Below, piece by piece: positions 1 to 7,485 of a stretch of DNA of 64,000 bases. The translations under genes were made by a program, and so were the position numbers. The stretch is taken from contig NZ_JAHWDP010000003.1 in assembly GCF_019312585.1 (NCBI RefSeq), positions 434,001 through 498,000 on the forward strand, in the 5' to 3' direction. The notes beneath the pieces are model-generated. The model did no database searches. It had not been told where the DNA came from and worked only from the letters and a program-made list of their open reading frames with translations. The stretch is from Halomarinibacterium sedimenti (GTDB lineage: Bacteria > Bacteroidota > Bacteroidia > Flavobacteriales > Flavobacteriaceae). How positions within the stretch are numbered: the stretch's first letter is position 1; every line of letters starts with the position of its first letter.

Positions 1-1187
1 TTGATGGATATGAATACACAGGAATTAAAAGATTAAAACGCCTTGAACGTATTAAAAACGGAGAAATAAAGGATAATACGGTCATTCCGCCAGGAGCGAT
101 GAAATCTATGATGGATATTCAATTAAATTTGCTAACCAATGTGGAAGACAGTGTTGGGTATTTCCTGAAACCCAATGAAAAATTTCAGAAGGAAATTAAT
201 GGACTTTTCGGCAGTTTAAGTAAAAATTACTCTATTTCGGTATTAGATATTACTAATTTAGATTCTATTCGTTATGCTGAAAAAAATCCGCTGGCAGGAT
301 ATCAGCCTGGTAGTGTAGGTAAAATTGCCGTTTTAGTGGCATTGTTCGAACAATTAGCAAACATTTATCCCGATTCTTATGAAGATCGAGTAGCTCTGTT
401 GAAAGGTAAACACGTAAAATCTGGTGTTTGGGGTTTAACCGATACACATACTGTACCCATTTATGATGTAGAGAAGAATGTACTTGTGAAGAGGCAAGTT
501 ATTGCAAGTGATGTATTTTCTTTATTTGAATGGGCAGATCATATGATGTCTGTAAGTAATAATGGAGCGGCAAGCATTGTTTGGCGTGAAGCCTTATTAA
601 TGGCTGCTTTTGGTGACAAATATCCTGCATTAACCGAAGAAGAAGCTCTCAACTATTTTAAAACTACGCCAAAGAAAGAACTTACCGATTTAGGAAATGA
701 TGTGGTGAATCTTCCTCTACGAAAATTAGGAATTACTAGTGATGAATGGCGCCTAGGAAGTTTTTTTACAGGAGGAGCTAACACCTATGTTGGGGATAAA
801 GGTGGAAGTACTGGAACGACACGCGGATTAATGAAGTTTTTAGTGCAGATGGAACAAGGCAAGGTAGTGGATACAAAATCGAGTCTCGAAATGAAACGCC
901 TTATGTATATGACCGACCGAAGGATTCGATATGCACAATCGCCTAGCTTAAAAGAAGCTGCAGTTTATTTTAAATCGGGGAGTTTGTATAAATGCGACAG
1001 AAGTAAAGGAGAAGCCTGTGGAAAATACATGGGAAATGTTACAAATTATATGAATTCCGTTGCCATAGTGGAACATACCGATAATACTTGTTATATGGTA
1101 GTGCTTATGAGTAATGTACTTAGGAAGAATTCGGCGTCAGACCATATGGCATTGGCCAGTAGTATAGATAAAATTATAAGAAAGTAG
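1..1187 (+). CDS. serine hydrolase, class A beta-lactamase/PBP fold (5' end cut by window)
   Basis: The reading frame is open to the first base of the window, so the true start lies upstream; the in-frame ATG at 99 is internal (codons from position 3 read without a stop). The protein has the three active-site boxes of penicillin-recognising serine hydrolases: SVGK (residues 72-75 counted from the ATG at 99, nucleophile Ser and Lys), SNN (153-155) and KSG near 295. I do not see an omega-loop ExxxN that would supply the Glu of true class A beta-lactamases, so peptidase-like or unknown hydrolase activity is more likely than drug resistance. It ends 4 bp from the convergent transporter/HEAT gene. 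A similar but shorter enzyme lies at 4102-5013. The specific substrate is unknown. Confidence 0.8.
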   Translation, partial: DGYEYTGIKRLKRLERIKNGEIKDNTVIPPGAMKSMMDIQLNLLTNVEDSVGYFLKPNEKFQKEINGLFGSLSKNYSISVLDITNLDSIRYAEKNPLAGYQPGSVGKIAVLVALFEQLANIYPDSYEDRVALLKGKHVKSGVWGLTDTHTVPIYDVEKNVLVKRQVIASDVFSLFEWADHMMSVSNNGAASIVWREALLMAAFGDKYPALTEEEALNYFKTTPKKELTDLGNDVVNLPLRKLGITSDEWRLGSFFTGGANTYVGDKGGSTGTTRGLMKFLVQMEQGKVVDTKSSLEMKRLMYMTDRRIRYAQSPSLKEAAVYFKSGSLYKCDRSKGEACGKYMGNVTNYMNSVAIVEHTDNTCYMVVLMSNVLRKNSASDHMALASSIDKIIRK

Positions 1188-1191
1188 CGGA

Positions 1192-4026
1192 TTAACTTTG
1201 ATGATTTTTTAAAATTTCTGAAGCTCTATTGCTTACTTTTTCATTGGTGTCTTTTGAAATAATTTCCAAAAGTGGTATAAACTTAGAATCTTCTGTTTGC
1301 TCTATTAAATATAGTACAGCAAGTTTTAGCTTCACATCTTTGCGTTGAAATAATAACTGATAGCATTCAATTTCACTGTAGACTTTTAGGTTGAGTTTTT
1401 TGATTTTTTCTTCAGATATATCTTGCGTTAAAAACGACTCAGCCACAGGAATTAGTTCTCGCTTTAATTGAGCATTTAGTATATTATCTAAAAATTCAAT
1501 CGCGTGTATGCGTTGTTCTTCTTCCCCGTGGATGATGTTATTTAAAATAGGGTCTATATCGTCTGGAGGGTATTTTATTCCTAATAAACTAAAAATTCTT
1601 TGCAGTTGACGGTCCAATCGTTGCTCCAGCAACAACATTAATGCATTACGCGCTTCAGTAATTTTATCATTTCCTAAAGAGGCACGTTTATGTTGTAGGA
1701 CAATTTGGGAGTGAATTACCGAGAGTGTATTTTGATACAAATGACACTCATCCAGCACTCTATTCACAATAAATCGATCGTTTATTTCAAGATTAGGATT
1801 TGCCCATTTAAGTCTTTTTATCGCCTCAATAGCTTCCATTTTTATATGATGTTCTGTGCCGTCCGTAAGCCCAATTAATACATTAATGGCTTTTTGCGAG
1901 CTAAATTTTTCTATAACAAGTAACGCTTGTGATGCTTCGTCTAAGTCTATTTTTTCATTTTTAATTTCGGAATAAAGTCTTGATATAATAGGATCTCCAT
2001 AATTAAATAGTCCCTCCATGGCAGCTTGTCTGGTATCTCTGCTAGGAAGATGTTTAATTAAAACATCAATAAATTCTGGTGCTAACGACTTCCCAGCATT
2101 AAGCAATGCCGAATTCTTAATGGTAATTTCAGAGGCTTCTGTTTGCTGTAATAAATAGGTATAAAAAGTTTCTAATCTTGCATTTCCAATGGTCTCGGTG
2201 ATGGCAATTATTTTATTCTCTTTTTCGGAAAAAGTTATTAATTGTAAAACAGTATCGATAGCATGTTGTACCCTTGAGGATAATTGATAAGCTTCTTGCA
2301 ATTTTGGTTTGTTTCTAAGTTCAATAGACAAACTTATAAGTGCCGCATTTGATATCGTTATATCATCACTATTAAGATATTTATCAAATAAATCGAGTGT
2401 ATTTCCAGAATAAAATTTAGTTAAATACCGAAAAGCCGCAGTAGTTACTTCTTGATTACTATCCTGTATTAGAAGTTCCATTTCATGACTTAAATTTTCA
2501 GTCTTCAAAAAATACAAATTTTCAATGGCTAAAACCCTCACTTTTGGAGAAACGTGAAGTAATAACTTTTTAATTGATTTAAAGAATCGTTCATCTTTTA
2601 CCGGCAATGCCCTTTGTAGCATATGCAATACTTGAGATTCGGTTCCGTTTTCAAGCACTCTATTAACTGTTTCTACAATGGAGGTTATAGGAATTTCCTT
2701 CTTCGTGGTTCTTTCTTTTTTGTCTGCAGAAACCTCTAGTAATTTCTTAAAAACGAAAAGATATTCTTGTCGTAAATGATAGATAAAAACCAACCATACA
2801 ACAATTAACACTGAAATAATTAAACTTATGTAAGTTGAAGAAATATCTAGCCCATTAATAAAGAAAATTAATATAAAACCTGCCAAGCCAGTGGCAACAC
2901 TATCGATTACAACGTCTGTAAAAGTTTTTGTTTTTTTCTTTATTTCAATAGGAATTGGGATTGATAATAGCTCTGTAGCTGCTTTGTTTACGGATTGTTT
3001 TAAGCTTCCATCTATTAATTTAATAAAAACGATTACCCAAAGTTCTGGTATAAACAATAGAAGAATTGATCCAAATAATATTCCCGAAGGCAACCATAAT
3101 AACGATTTACCTACTCCAAAAGTTCCTACCACCCGCTTAGTTAAAAAGAGTTGAATGAGTAATGAAATTACACTAAGTGTTGAAAACCAAAACCCAAAAA
3201 AAGCAGCCAACTCGTCTGGGTCTTCAAAAAAGAGTGATGCATAATCACTGTATTGATAATCTACAAGTTTTGCTACAAGTACACTTAAACCAACCACAAT
3301 AGCAATAAGTGATAGTAGCTTTGATTTTTTTATAAGTTTAAATGGTGAAGTTTCTTTAGGGTCTTTTCGTTTAGAGACTTGAAATTCATTAAGGTCCTCG
3401 ACTTCATTTTTCCAAATATATCGTGTTATTGGTAAGCAAAAAGCAAGCAATACGGGTGCTACAAACAGCAAACTCTCCGCTGCTAAAATATTAGTTAAAA
3501 GTGAAGTAAGATACCCTCCAAAGATCCCTCCTGCAATGGCGCCTGCGCCTATAAACCCAAAAACTCTTTTCGCTTCACGTACATTATAAACCAAGTTAGC
3601 AAGAATCCAAAATTGGGAAGCCGTTAATAACCCAAAAATAGCAACCCATACATAGGGAATGTAAAGGATAAAACCTTTCGCAAGATGAAACTGAAATAAA
3701 AACCCAAAAATCAATAAACTTAAAATGGAGCAAAACAACGTCATTTCTATAACTTTATTAAGTGAATAGATCTCTAAGGCCTTATTGTAAAAATAAGATC
3801 CTAAAAGCGCCATAATAGCGGTTAGGACGTAGCCAAGAGGTAATGCATCTGCACTTAATTCTGAAAGAAAAAGAGAATTAATGGTAGGCTTTACAATTAA
3901 AAGACACGTGATAAGTAAAAATATATTAAGCTGAAGCAGCAGCGTTTTATTTAACTCGTGCTCTTTTAAATCAAAGACTTTTAGGAGATATGACTTTATT
4001 GTTTCTATAGCTAAGATAGTATTAAT
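1192..4026 (-). CDS. NTT-like membrane transporter fused to HEAT repeats; probable AUU start
   Basis: The N-terminal ~400 residues are a multi-spanning membrane domain resembling the ADP/ATP (Npt1/Npt2-like) or MFS-type carriers, with a glycine-rich segment FGFIGAGAIAGGIFGGYL. The C-terminal ~500 residues are helical HEAT-like repeats, presumably cytoplasmic and protein-binding. The first ATG (complement of 3811-3813) lies inside the domain: in-frame coding continues upstream through an amphipathic segment and a first membrane helix to a stop at complement 4039-4041. That extension has no ATG, GTG or TTG. An ATT at complement 4024-4026 lies 4 nt after a GGAGG (complement 4031-4035), so I place the start there (944 aa). 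The frame is unbroken, so it does not look like a pseudogene. Substrate and partner are unknown. Confidence 0.72.
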   Translation of the reverse strand: MNTILAIETIKSYLLKVFDLKEHELNKTLLLQLNIFLLITCLLIVKPTINSLFLSELSADALPLGYVLTAIMALLGSYFYNKALEIYSLNKVIEMTLFCSILSLLIFGFLFQFHLAKGFILYIPYVWVAIFGLLTASQFWILANLVYNVREAKRVFGFIGAGAIAGGIFGGYLTSLLTNILAAESLLFVAPVLLAFCLPITRYIWKNEVEDLNEFQVSKRKDPKETSPFKLIKKSKLLSLIAIVVGLSVLVAKLVDYQYSDYASLFFEDPDELAAFFGFWFSTLSVISLLIQLFLTKRVVGTFGVGKSLLWLPSGILFGSILLLFIPELWVIVFIKLIDGSLKQSVNKAATELLSIPIPIEIKKKTKTFTDVVIDSVATGLAGFILIFFINGLDISSTYISLIISVLIVVWLVFIYHLRQEYLFVFKKLLEVSADKKERTTKKEIPITSIVETVNRVLENGTESQVLHMLQRALPVKDERFFKSIKKLLLHVSPKVRVLAIENLYFLKTENLSHEMELLIQDSNQEVTTAAFRYLTKFYSGNTLDLFDKYLNSDDITISNAALISLSIELRNKPKLQEAYQLSSRVQHAIDTVLQLITFSEKENKIIAITETIGNARLETFYTYLLQQTEASEITIKNSALLNAGKSLAPEFIDVLIKHLPSRDTRQAAMEGLFNYGDPIISRLYSEIKNEKIDLDEASQALLVIEKFSSQKAINVLIGLTDGTEHHIKMEAIEAIKRLKWANPNLEINDRFIVNRVLDECHLYQNTLSVIHSQIVLQHKRASLGNDKITEARNALMLLLEQRLDRQLQRIFSLLGIKYPPDDIDPILNNIIHGEEEQRIHAIEFLDNILNAQLKRELIPVAESFLTQDISEEKIKKLNLKVYSEIECYQLLFQRKDVKLKLAVLYLIEQTEDSKFIPLLEIISKDTNEKVSNRASEILKNHQS

Positions 4027-4051
4027 GAGACCTCCAAATTATAAAATAAAA

Positions 4052-4073
4052 AAGGAGATATAAATATCTCCTT
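4052..4073 (-). terminator. hairpin terminator after the 4102-5013 hydrolase
   Basis: Perfect 9-bp stem AAGGAGATA / TATCTCCTT around a TAAA loop. On the minus strand it is followed by a T-rich run, fitting intrinsic termination of the serine hydrolase gene before the transporter/HEAT gene begins. Confidence 0.75.
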
Positions 4074-4101
4074 AAATTATTTTTTCTCAAATTAATAGAA
4101 A

Positions 4102-5013
4102 TTAATTTGCACTAATTAAGTTTTTTTTCTTTAAAATTTTTTCAACTGGAACTACAAGATTTCTAATTATTTGTTCTCCATTTGGATCATCTATCAGCGC
4201 AACTAAAATATACTTTCTATTTTCCTCTTTTCCCCAAACTAATATAGAATCTGAATGAAAGGTAGACCACGAACCAGATTTTCTAAAAAGTCTTGCTGCC
4301 GGAGCAATCCGGTCCAAAGTATTAACGAATTTATGGTGCAACTCTGGGTTTTCAAAAATGTCTAGCATTTGCTTCGAACGCTTTTCATTAACAAGTTTTC
4401 CATGAGCCAATAAATAATAGTACCTGCAAACTTGTGTTACGGAAGCAGCATGGCTTAAGTTTTTTAAAGGCTCTCTATTAGTTTCACCTCCTTTACCATA
4501 ACGCTTACCAACCCAGATACCTCCACCATATTTCTTACTGTAAAACTCATATTTTGGGCTAGTCATTACTTCTTCAATCTTTTCGTAACCAAGTCTATCT
4601 ATCATACGAGTTGAAGCAGCATTATCAGACTTACTTATCATAAGTCTCATGTCTTTCTTAATCTCTGCGGTCTCTTTAAGTTCTTTATTTTCAATGGCAT
4701 CCATCGCAGCAAGCAAAATGGCAATTTTAGGCAAACTAGCAGCATACATCATATGGTTTCCATTAATTCTAGCAAACCTTGCCTGATTTGGATTACTTAA
4801 ATCAACCACACCAACCGCCATTTTCTTTTGACTAATTAATCTCTTCCAATCCGGGTGAGACATAAGTTCTTTCTCAAGTTTGGCTTGTAAATCCTTATCC
4901 ACAAGTTGTCTCAAGGATTTAATCTCAGAATCAGGCATTTTGATAGGTAACTCTTGTGACCAAACAAAAGTGGAAGTTATAAAAAATAAAAGAAAGAAAA
5001 AGTTTGTTTTCAT
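4102..5013 (-). CDS. secreted serine hydrolase, class A beta-lactamase-related
   Basis: 303 aa with an N-terminal signal peptide (about residues 1-19, ending VWSQ). Catalytic boxes: SLPK (93-96), SDN (129-131) and KSG (245-247), in the order and spacing of the Beta-lactamase2 (PF13354-like) fold. No ExxxN omega-loop glutamate is evident, so it is better called a serine hydrolase than a beta-lactamase. Probable location is periplasm. Flanked by its own terminator and by a TAnnTTTG box upstream (complement 5040-5047), so it is probably transcribed alone. Related in fold to the gene at 1-1187 but with limited residue similarity outside the boxes. Confidence 0.8.
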   Translation of the reverse strand: MKTNFFFLLFFITSTFVWSQELPIKMPDSEIKSLRQLVDKDLQAKLEKELMSHPDWKRLISQKKMAVGVVDLSNPNQARFARINGNHMMYAASLPKIAILLAAMDAIENKELKETAEIKKDMRLMISKSDNAASTRMIDRLGYEKIEEVMTSPKYEFYSKKYGGGIWVGKRYGKGGETNREPLKNLSHAASVTQVCRYYYLLAHGKLVNEKRSKQMLDIFENPELHHKFVNTLDRIAPAARLFRKSGSWSTFHSDSILVWGKEENRKYILVALIDDPNGEQIIRNLVVPVEKILKKKNLISAN

Positions 5014-5039
5014 CTAGCTATCAGTTATTTATAATGAGG

Positions 5040-5047
5040 CAAAAGTA
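5040..5047 (-). promoter_or_regulatory. TAnnTTTG -7 box for the 4102-5013 hydrolase
   Basis: TACTTTTG on the minus strand, 27 nt upstream of the start codon, matches the Bacteroidota -7 consensus. No clear TTTG -33 box at the usual distance. Confidence 0.4.
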
Positions 5048-5191
5048 ATTCATTGACACATTCATTTTAGTTAAAATTTTATTTAATTAAAAATATTTTT
5101 CTCCTTAAAAACAAGCCTTTTCCCTATGGTAACGCTGAAAAAATGTTAAAATTATTAAATGAATATTCTAAAAAATATCTCCATAAAAACC

Positions 5192-5905
5192 TTATGCCTT
5201 TTTTCTTGCTCCAATTCTAATATTTACAATCTCTACCAAAACCGCAAAAGCCATAGAAAAATAGATGTATCCCTTAGGAATATGAAAGTCAATACCTTCT
5301 GCAATTAAAGCCGTACCAATCATTAATAGAAAGCTAAGCGCTAGTACTTTTATAGTTGGATTTCTATTTACAAAATCACTTAAGGACTTAGCAACCAACA
5401 TCATAATAATCATTGAAACTATCACGGCAGCAACCATAACACTAATATGATCTACCATTCCAACAGCAGTTATTACAGAATCCAAAGAAAATACTATATC
5501 AATGAGAACTATCTGGGTAACAATTCCCTTAAATGTTACCTTTTTAACTTTTGGAACTAATTCTTCGTCCTTATGTTCCATTTTTTCATGAATCTCCTTA
5601 ACACTTTTGTAAATTAAAAAGAGTCCTCCCAAAATAAGAATGATATCCCTCCCAGAAATTCCCATATCCCTCACAGTAAAAATGTCTGATGTTAAACTCA
5701 TGATCCAAGAAATAGAAAATAAAAGTCCTATTCTTATTAATAACGCCAAACTTAAACCTACTTGCCGTCCTTTCCTTTGTTGATGTTCTGGCAGTTTGTT
5801 GGCTAAAATTGAAATAAAAATAAGGTTATCTATTCCCAATACAATTTCAAGTGCACAAAGGGTGAAAAAGGCAATCCAAATGTCTGGATTCGATAATAAT
5901 TCCAT
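5192..5905 (-). CDS. TerC family integral membrane protein
   Basis: 237 aa, about seven membrane helices. It carries the TerC-family signatures: ALEIVLGIDNLIF near residues 18-30 with conserved Asp26, and LIDIVFSLDS near 135-143 with paired acidic residues inside membrane segments. Members of this family (TerC, Alx/MeeF-like, YkoY-like) are associated with metal efflux or metal loading of exported proteins, Mn2+ being the best-supported substrate in some bacteria; the substrate here is not shown. It is monocistronic with a Bacteroidota promoter 29-56 nt upstream. I see no yybP-ykoY-like structure in the short leader. Confidence 0.88.
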   Translation of the reverse strand: MELLSNPDIWIAFFTLCALEIVLGIDNLIFISILANKLPEHQQRKGRQVGLSLALLIRIGLLFSISWIMSLTSDIFTVRDMGISGRDIILILGGLFLIYKSVKEIHEKMEHKDEELVPKVKKVTFKGIVTQIVLIDIVFSLDSVITAVGMVDHISVMVAAVIVSMIIMMLVAKSLSDFVNRNPTIKVLALSFLLMIGTALIAEGIDFHIPKGYIYFSMAFAVLVEIVNIRIGARKKA

Positions 5906-5933
5906 GATAAAAGTTCTGTTTTATTTGTAGGAA

Positions 5934-5961
5934 CAAATATATTATAATCAATAGTAAGCAA
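5934..5961 (-). promoter_or_regulatory. promoter of the TerC gene
   Basis: Minus strand: ATTG (complement 5959-5962, three of four match to TTTG), 17-nt spacer, TATATTTG (complement 5934-5941), which fits TAnnTTTG exactly. Leader of about 25 nt. Confidence 0.55.
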
Positions 5962-5988
5962 TGGAATTATAGCTTAATTAATTTTGAA

Positions 5989-6030
5989 CCAAAAAAAAGT
6001 GGTTCACTCAAGTGAATCACTTTTTTTTGG
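5989..6030. terminator. 20-bp bidirectional hairpin with A/T tracts
   Basis: Arms 5989-6008 and 6011-6030, from CCAAAAAAAAGTGGTTCACT to its inverted copy, pair along 20 bp with one G-T wobble and a 2-nt separation. A- and T-runs flank the GC core, so it can terminate in either direction. It is the second hairpin downstream of tRNA-Pro. Confidence 0.75.
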
Positions 6031-6034
6031 TTAA

Positions 6035-6052
6035 GTCGGGATGACAGGATTT
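6035..6052 (-). repeat. stray 18-bp copy of the tRNA-Pro 3' end
   Basis: GTCGGGATGACAGGATTT at 6035-6052 is identical to 6169-6186, which covers the acceptor arm 3' strand and part of the T arm of tRNA-Pro plus one flanking base. Similarity ends abruptly on both sides; the sequence 6053-6109 does not fold as the rest of a tRNA. It is either the remnant of a lost second tRNA or an attachment-site-like duplication. Confidence 0.7.
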
Positions 6053-6081
6053 ATAGAATCTCTTTACATCGCATATGTTGC

Positions 6082-6104
6082 AAATTAAAGCGATGCTTTA
6101 ATTT
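6082..6104. other. perfect 10-bp hairpin between the tRNA-end repeats
   Basis: AAATTAAAGC (6082-6091), GAT loop, GCTTTAATTT (6095-6104). It lies between tRNA-Pro and the stray tRNA 3' end; function unknown. Confidence 0.55.
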
Positions 6105-6108
6105 TATC

Positions 6109-6164
6109 TAAAGCAAAAAAGCTTACTTAGGAAAATAAATTTTCTACGTAAGCCTTTCGCTTTA
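6109..6164 (-). terminator. tRNA-Pro terminator hairpin
   Basis: Imperfect long stem: GCTTAC..AAAAT (6121-6136) pairs with ATTTTCTACGTAAGC (6139-6153). An outer TAAAGC / GCTTTA pair (6109-6114, 6159-6164) extends it. On the minus strand the inner stem is followed at once by six T residues (complement 6115-6120), as expected for an intrinsic terminator just after the tRNA. Confidence 0.65.
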
Positions 6165-6169
6165 GTTTG

Positions 6170-6244
6170 TCGGGATGACAGGATTTGAACCTGCGACCAC
6201 ACGGCCCCCAGCCGTGTACGCTAACCGGACTGCGCCACATCCCG
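6170..6244 (-). tRNA. tRNA-Pro, anticodon GGG
   Basis: Full cloverleaf on the minus strand: acceptor CGGGATG pairs with CATCCCG plus discriminator A; D arm GCGC/GCGT; anticodon stem CACGG/CCGTG around loop CTGGGGG, giving anticodon GGG; T arm GCAGG TTCAAAT CCTGT. CCA is not encoded. It is the only tRNA in the window. Confidence 0.95.
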
Positions 6245-6319
6245 TTTTAAGGTTTGCAAATATATCCCTTTTTATTTTTTTTCAAACAATTTTACTATCT
6301 TTTACCAAAAGAATCTCAA

Positions 6320-7441
6320 ATGAACAAAGCCTTAATTTTACTAGTCTTTTCAGCTTGTTTTCTGTCTTGTAAAAACAATCCTAATAAAACTGACATAGCT
6401 CTTTCCATAGAGAATACACGCCCCTATTCCATTGAGTCTTTCGTAGAAAACCTCAACAATCCTTGGGGAATGGCATGGCTCCCTGACGGAAGTATGCTTA
6501 TAACAGAAAAAAGTGGGGAAATCATTCATTTTAAAAACGGAATAAAAACACAACTAAAAAATGTTCCTGAAGTATACAATTGGGGACAAGGAGGGTTACT
6601 GGATATTGCCCTTCACCCAAACTATAACGAAAATGGTTGGATTTATATTACGTATAGTTCTTCGGAAGGAAACGGAAAAGGAGGGAATACAAAACTTATT
6701 AGAGCAAAACTGGAAGGAAATTCATTAACAAATATTGAATCTTTATATAAAGCTGATCCTAATTCTACAGCTGGTCAACATTTTGGTTCTCGTATCGCCT
6801 TCGACAATCAAAACCATGTGTACTTTTCAGTTGGAGACAGGGGCGACAGAGATGTAAATCCGCAAGATAAAACACGTGATGGTGGTAAAATTTATAGGCT
6901 ACACGACAATGGAAGTATTCCTAATGATAATCCTTTTGTGAACGACACAAAGGCAAAAAAAGCCATTTTCTCTTATGGACATCGAAATCCGCAGGGTTTA
7001 GTAAAACATCCCAAAACGGGCGTTATTTGGGAACATGAACACGGTCCTAAAGGAGGTGATGAGATAAATATCATTCAAAAAGGAAAAAACTATGGATGGC
7101 CGGTTGTAAGTTTTGGAGTAAATTATAGTGGCACCAAATTTACCGAAATCACTGAAAAAGAAGGAATGGAACAACCCATACACCATTGGACACCTTCAAT
7201 AGCTCCCTGCGGAATGGACTTTGTTACTGGGAATAAGTTTCCAGATTGGCAAGGTGATTTGCTAGTGGGATCTTTGAAATTTAGTTATGTAGAATTAGTG
7301 AAATTGAATGGAGACAAGGTTATTGGACGTGAAAAAATAGCTGAAGATATTGGTCGAGTAAGAAATGTAAAAATGGGACCTGATGGTTATATCTATATTG
7401 CATTGGAAGGGCAAGGTATTTCTCGACTTGTCCCAAAATAA
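6320..7441 (+). CDS. PQQ-dependent sugar dehydrogenase family lipoprotein
   Basis: 373 aa from the ATG at 6320; an upstream in-frame ATG at 6254 would precede the lipoprotein signal with an unlikely aromatic stretch. Signal peptide ends in lipobox FLSC, so it should be membrane-anchored. The body matches the soluble glucose/aldose sugar dehydrogenase beta-propeller family (GSDH, YliI-like): WGMAWLPDGSMLITE, HPNYNENGWIYI, QHFGSRI, YGHRNPQGL, EHGPKGGDEIN and YGWP occur in family order. Such enzymes oxidise aldoses using PQQ and calcium. No PQQ synthesis gene lies in this window, so the cofactor would have to come from elsewhere in the genome or the environment. Monocistronic, followed by a terminator. 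Confidence 0.88.
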   Translation: MNKALILLVFSACFLSCKNNPNKTDIALSIENTRPYSIESFVENLNNPWGMAWLPDGSMLITEKSGEIIHFKNGIKTQLKNVPEVYNWGQGGLLDIALHPNYNENGWIYITYSSSEGNGKGGNTKLIRAKLEGNSLTNIESLYKADPNSTAGQHFGSRIAFDNQNHVYFSVGDRGDRDVNPQDKTRDGGKIYRLHDNGSIPNDNPFVNDTKAKKAIFSYGHRNPQGLVKHPKTGVIWEHEHGPKGGDEINIIQKGKNYGWPVVSFGVNYSGTKFTEITEKEGMEQPIHHWTPSIAPCGMDFVTGNKFPDWQGDLLVGSLKFSYVELVKLNGDKVIGREKIAEDIGRVRNVKMGPDGYIYIALEGQGISRLVPK

Positions 7442-7469
7442 AAAAAGGCCGTTTAAAACGACCTTTTTC
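7441..7469. terminator. convergent terminator
   Basis: AAAAAAGG-C-CGT...ACG-A-CCTTTTT stem between the convergent sugar dehydrogenase and porin genes. A- and T-tracts on both sides suit termination from both directions. Confidence 0.65.
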
Positions 7470-7485
7470 AAGTTTAGAGTAGCTG

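Noticed and set aside
3814-4041. Frameshifted pseudogene for the transporter/HEAT protein
   Set aside because: The reading frame is continuous from the stop at 4039 through the whole protein; only the start codon is unusual.
1-5013. Antibiotic-resistance beta-lactamases
   Set aside because: Catalytic boxes are shared with many non-lactamase hydrolases and the ExxxN omega-loop Glu is not seen.
5906-5990. Mn2+ (yybP-ykoY) riboswitch before the TerC gene
   Set aside because: The predicted leader is about 25 nt, too short, with no matching helices.
6175-6372. 65-aa plus-strand ORF over the tRNA
   Set aside because: It reads through the antisense of tRNA-Pro and the start of the sugar dehydrogenase signal peptide; the tRNA explains it.
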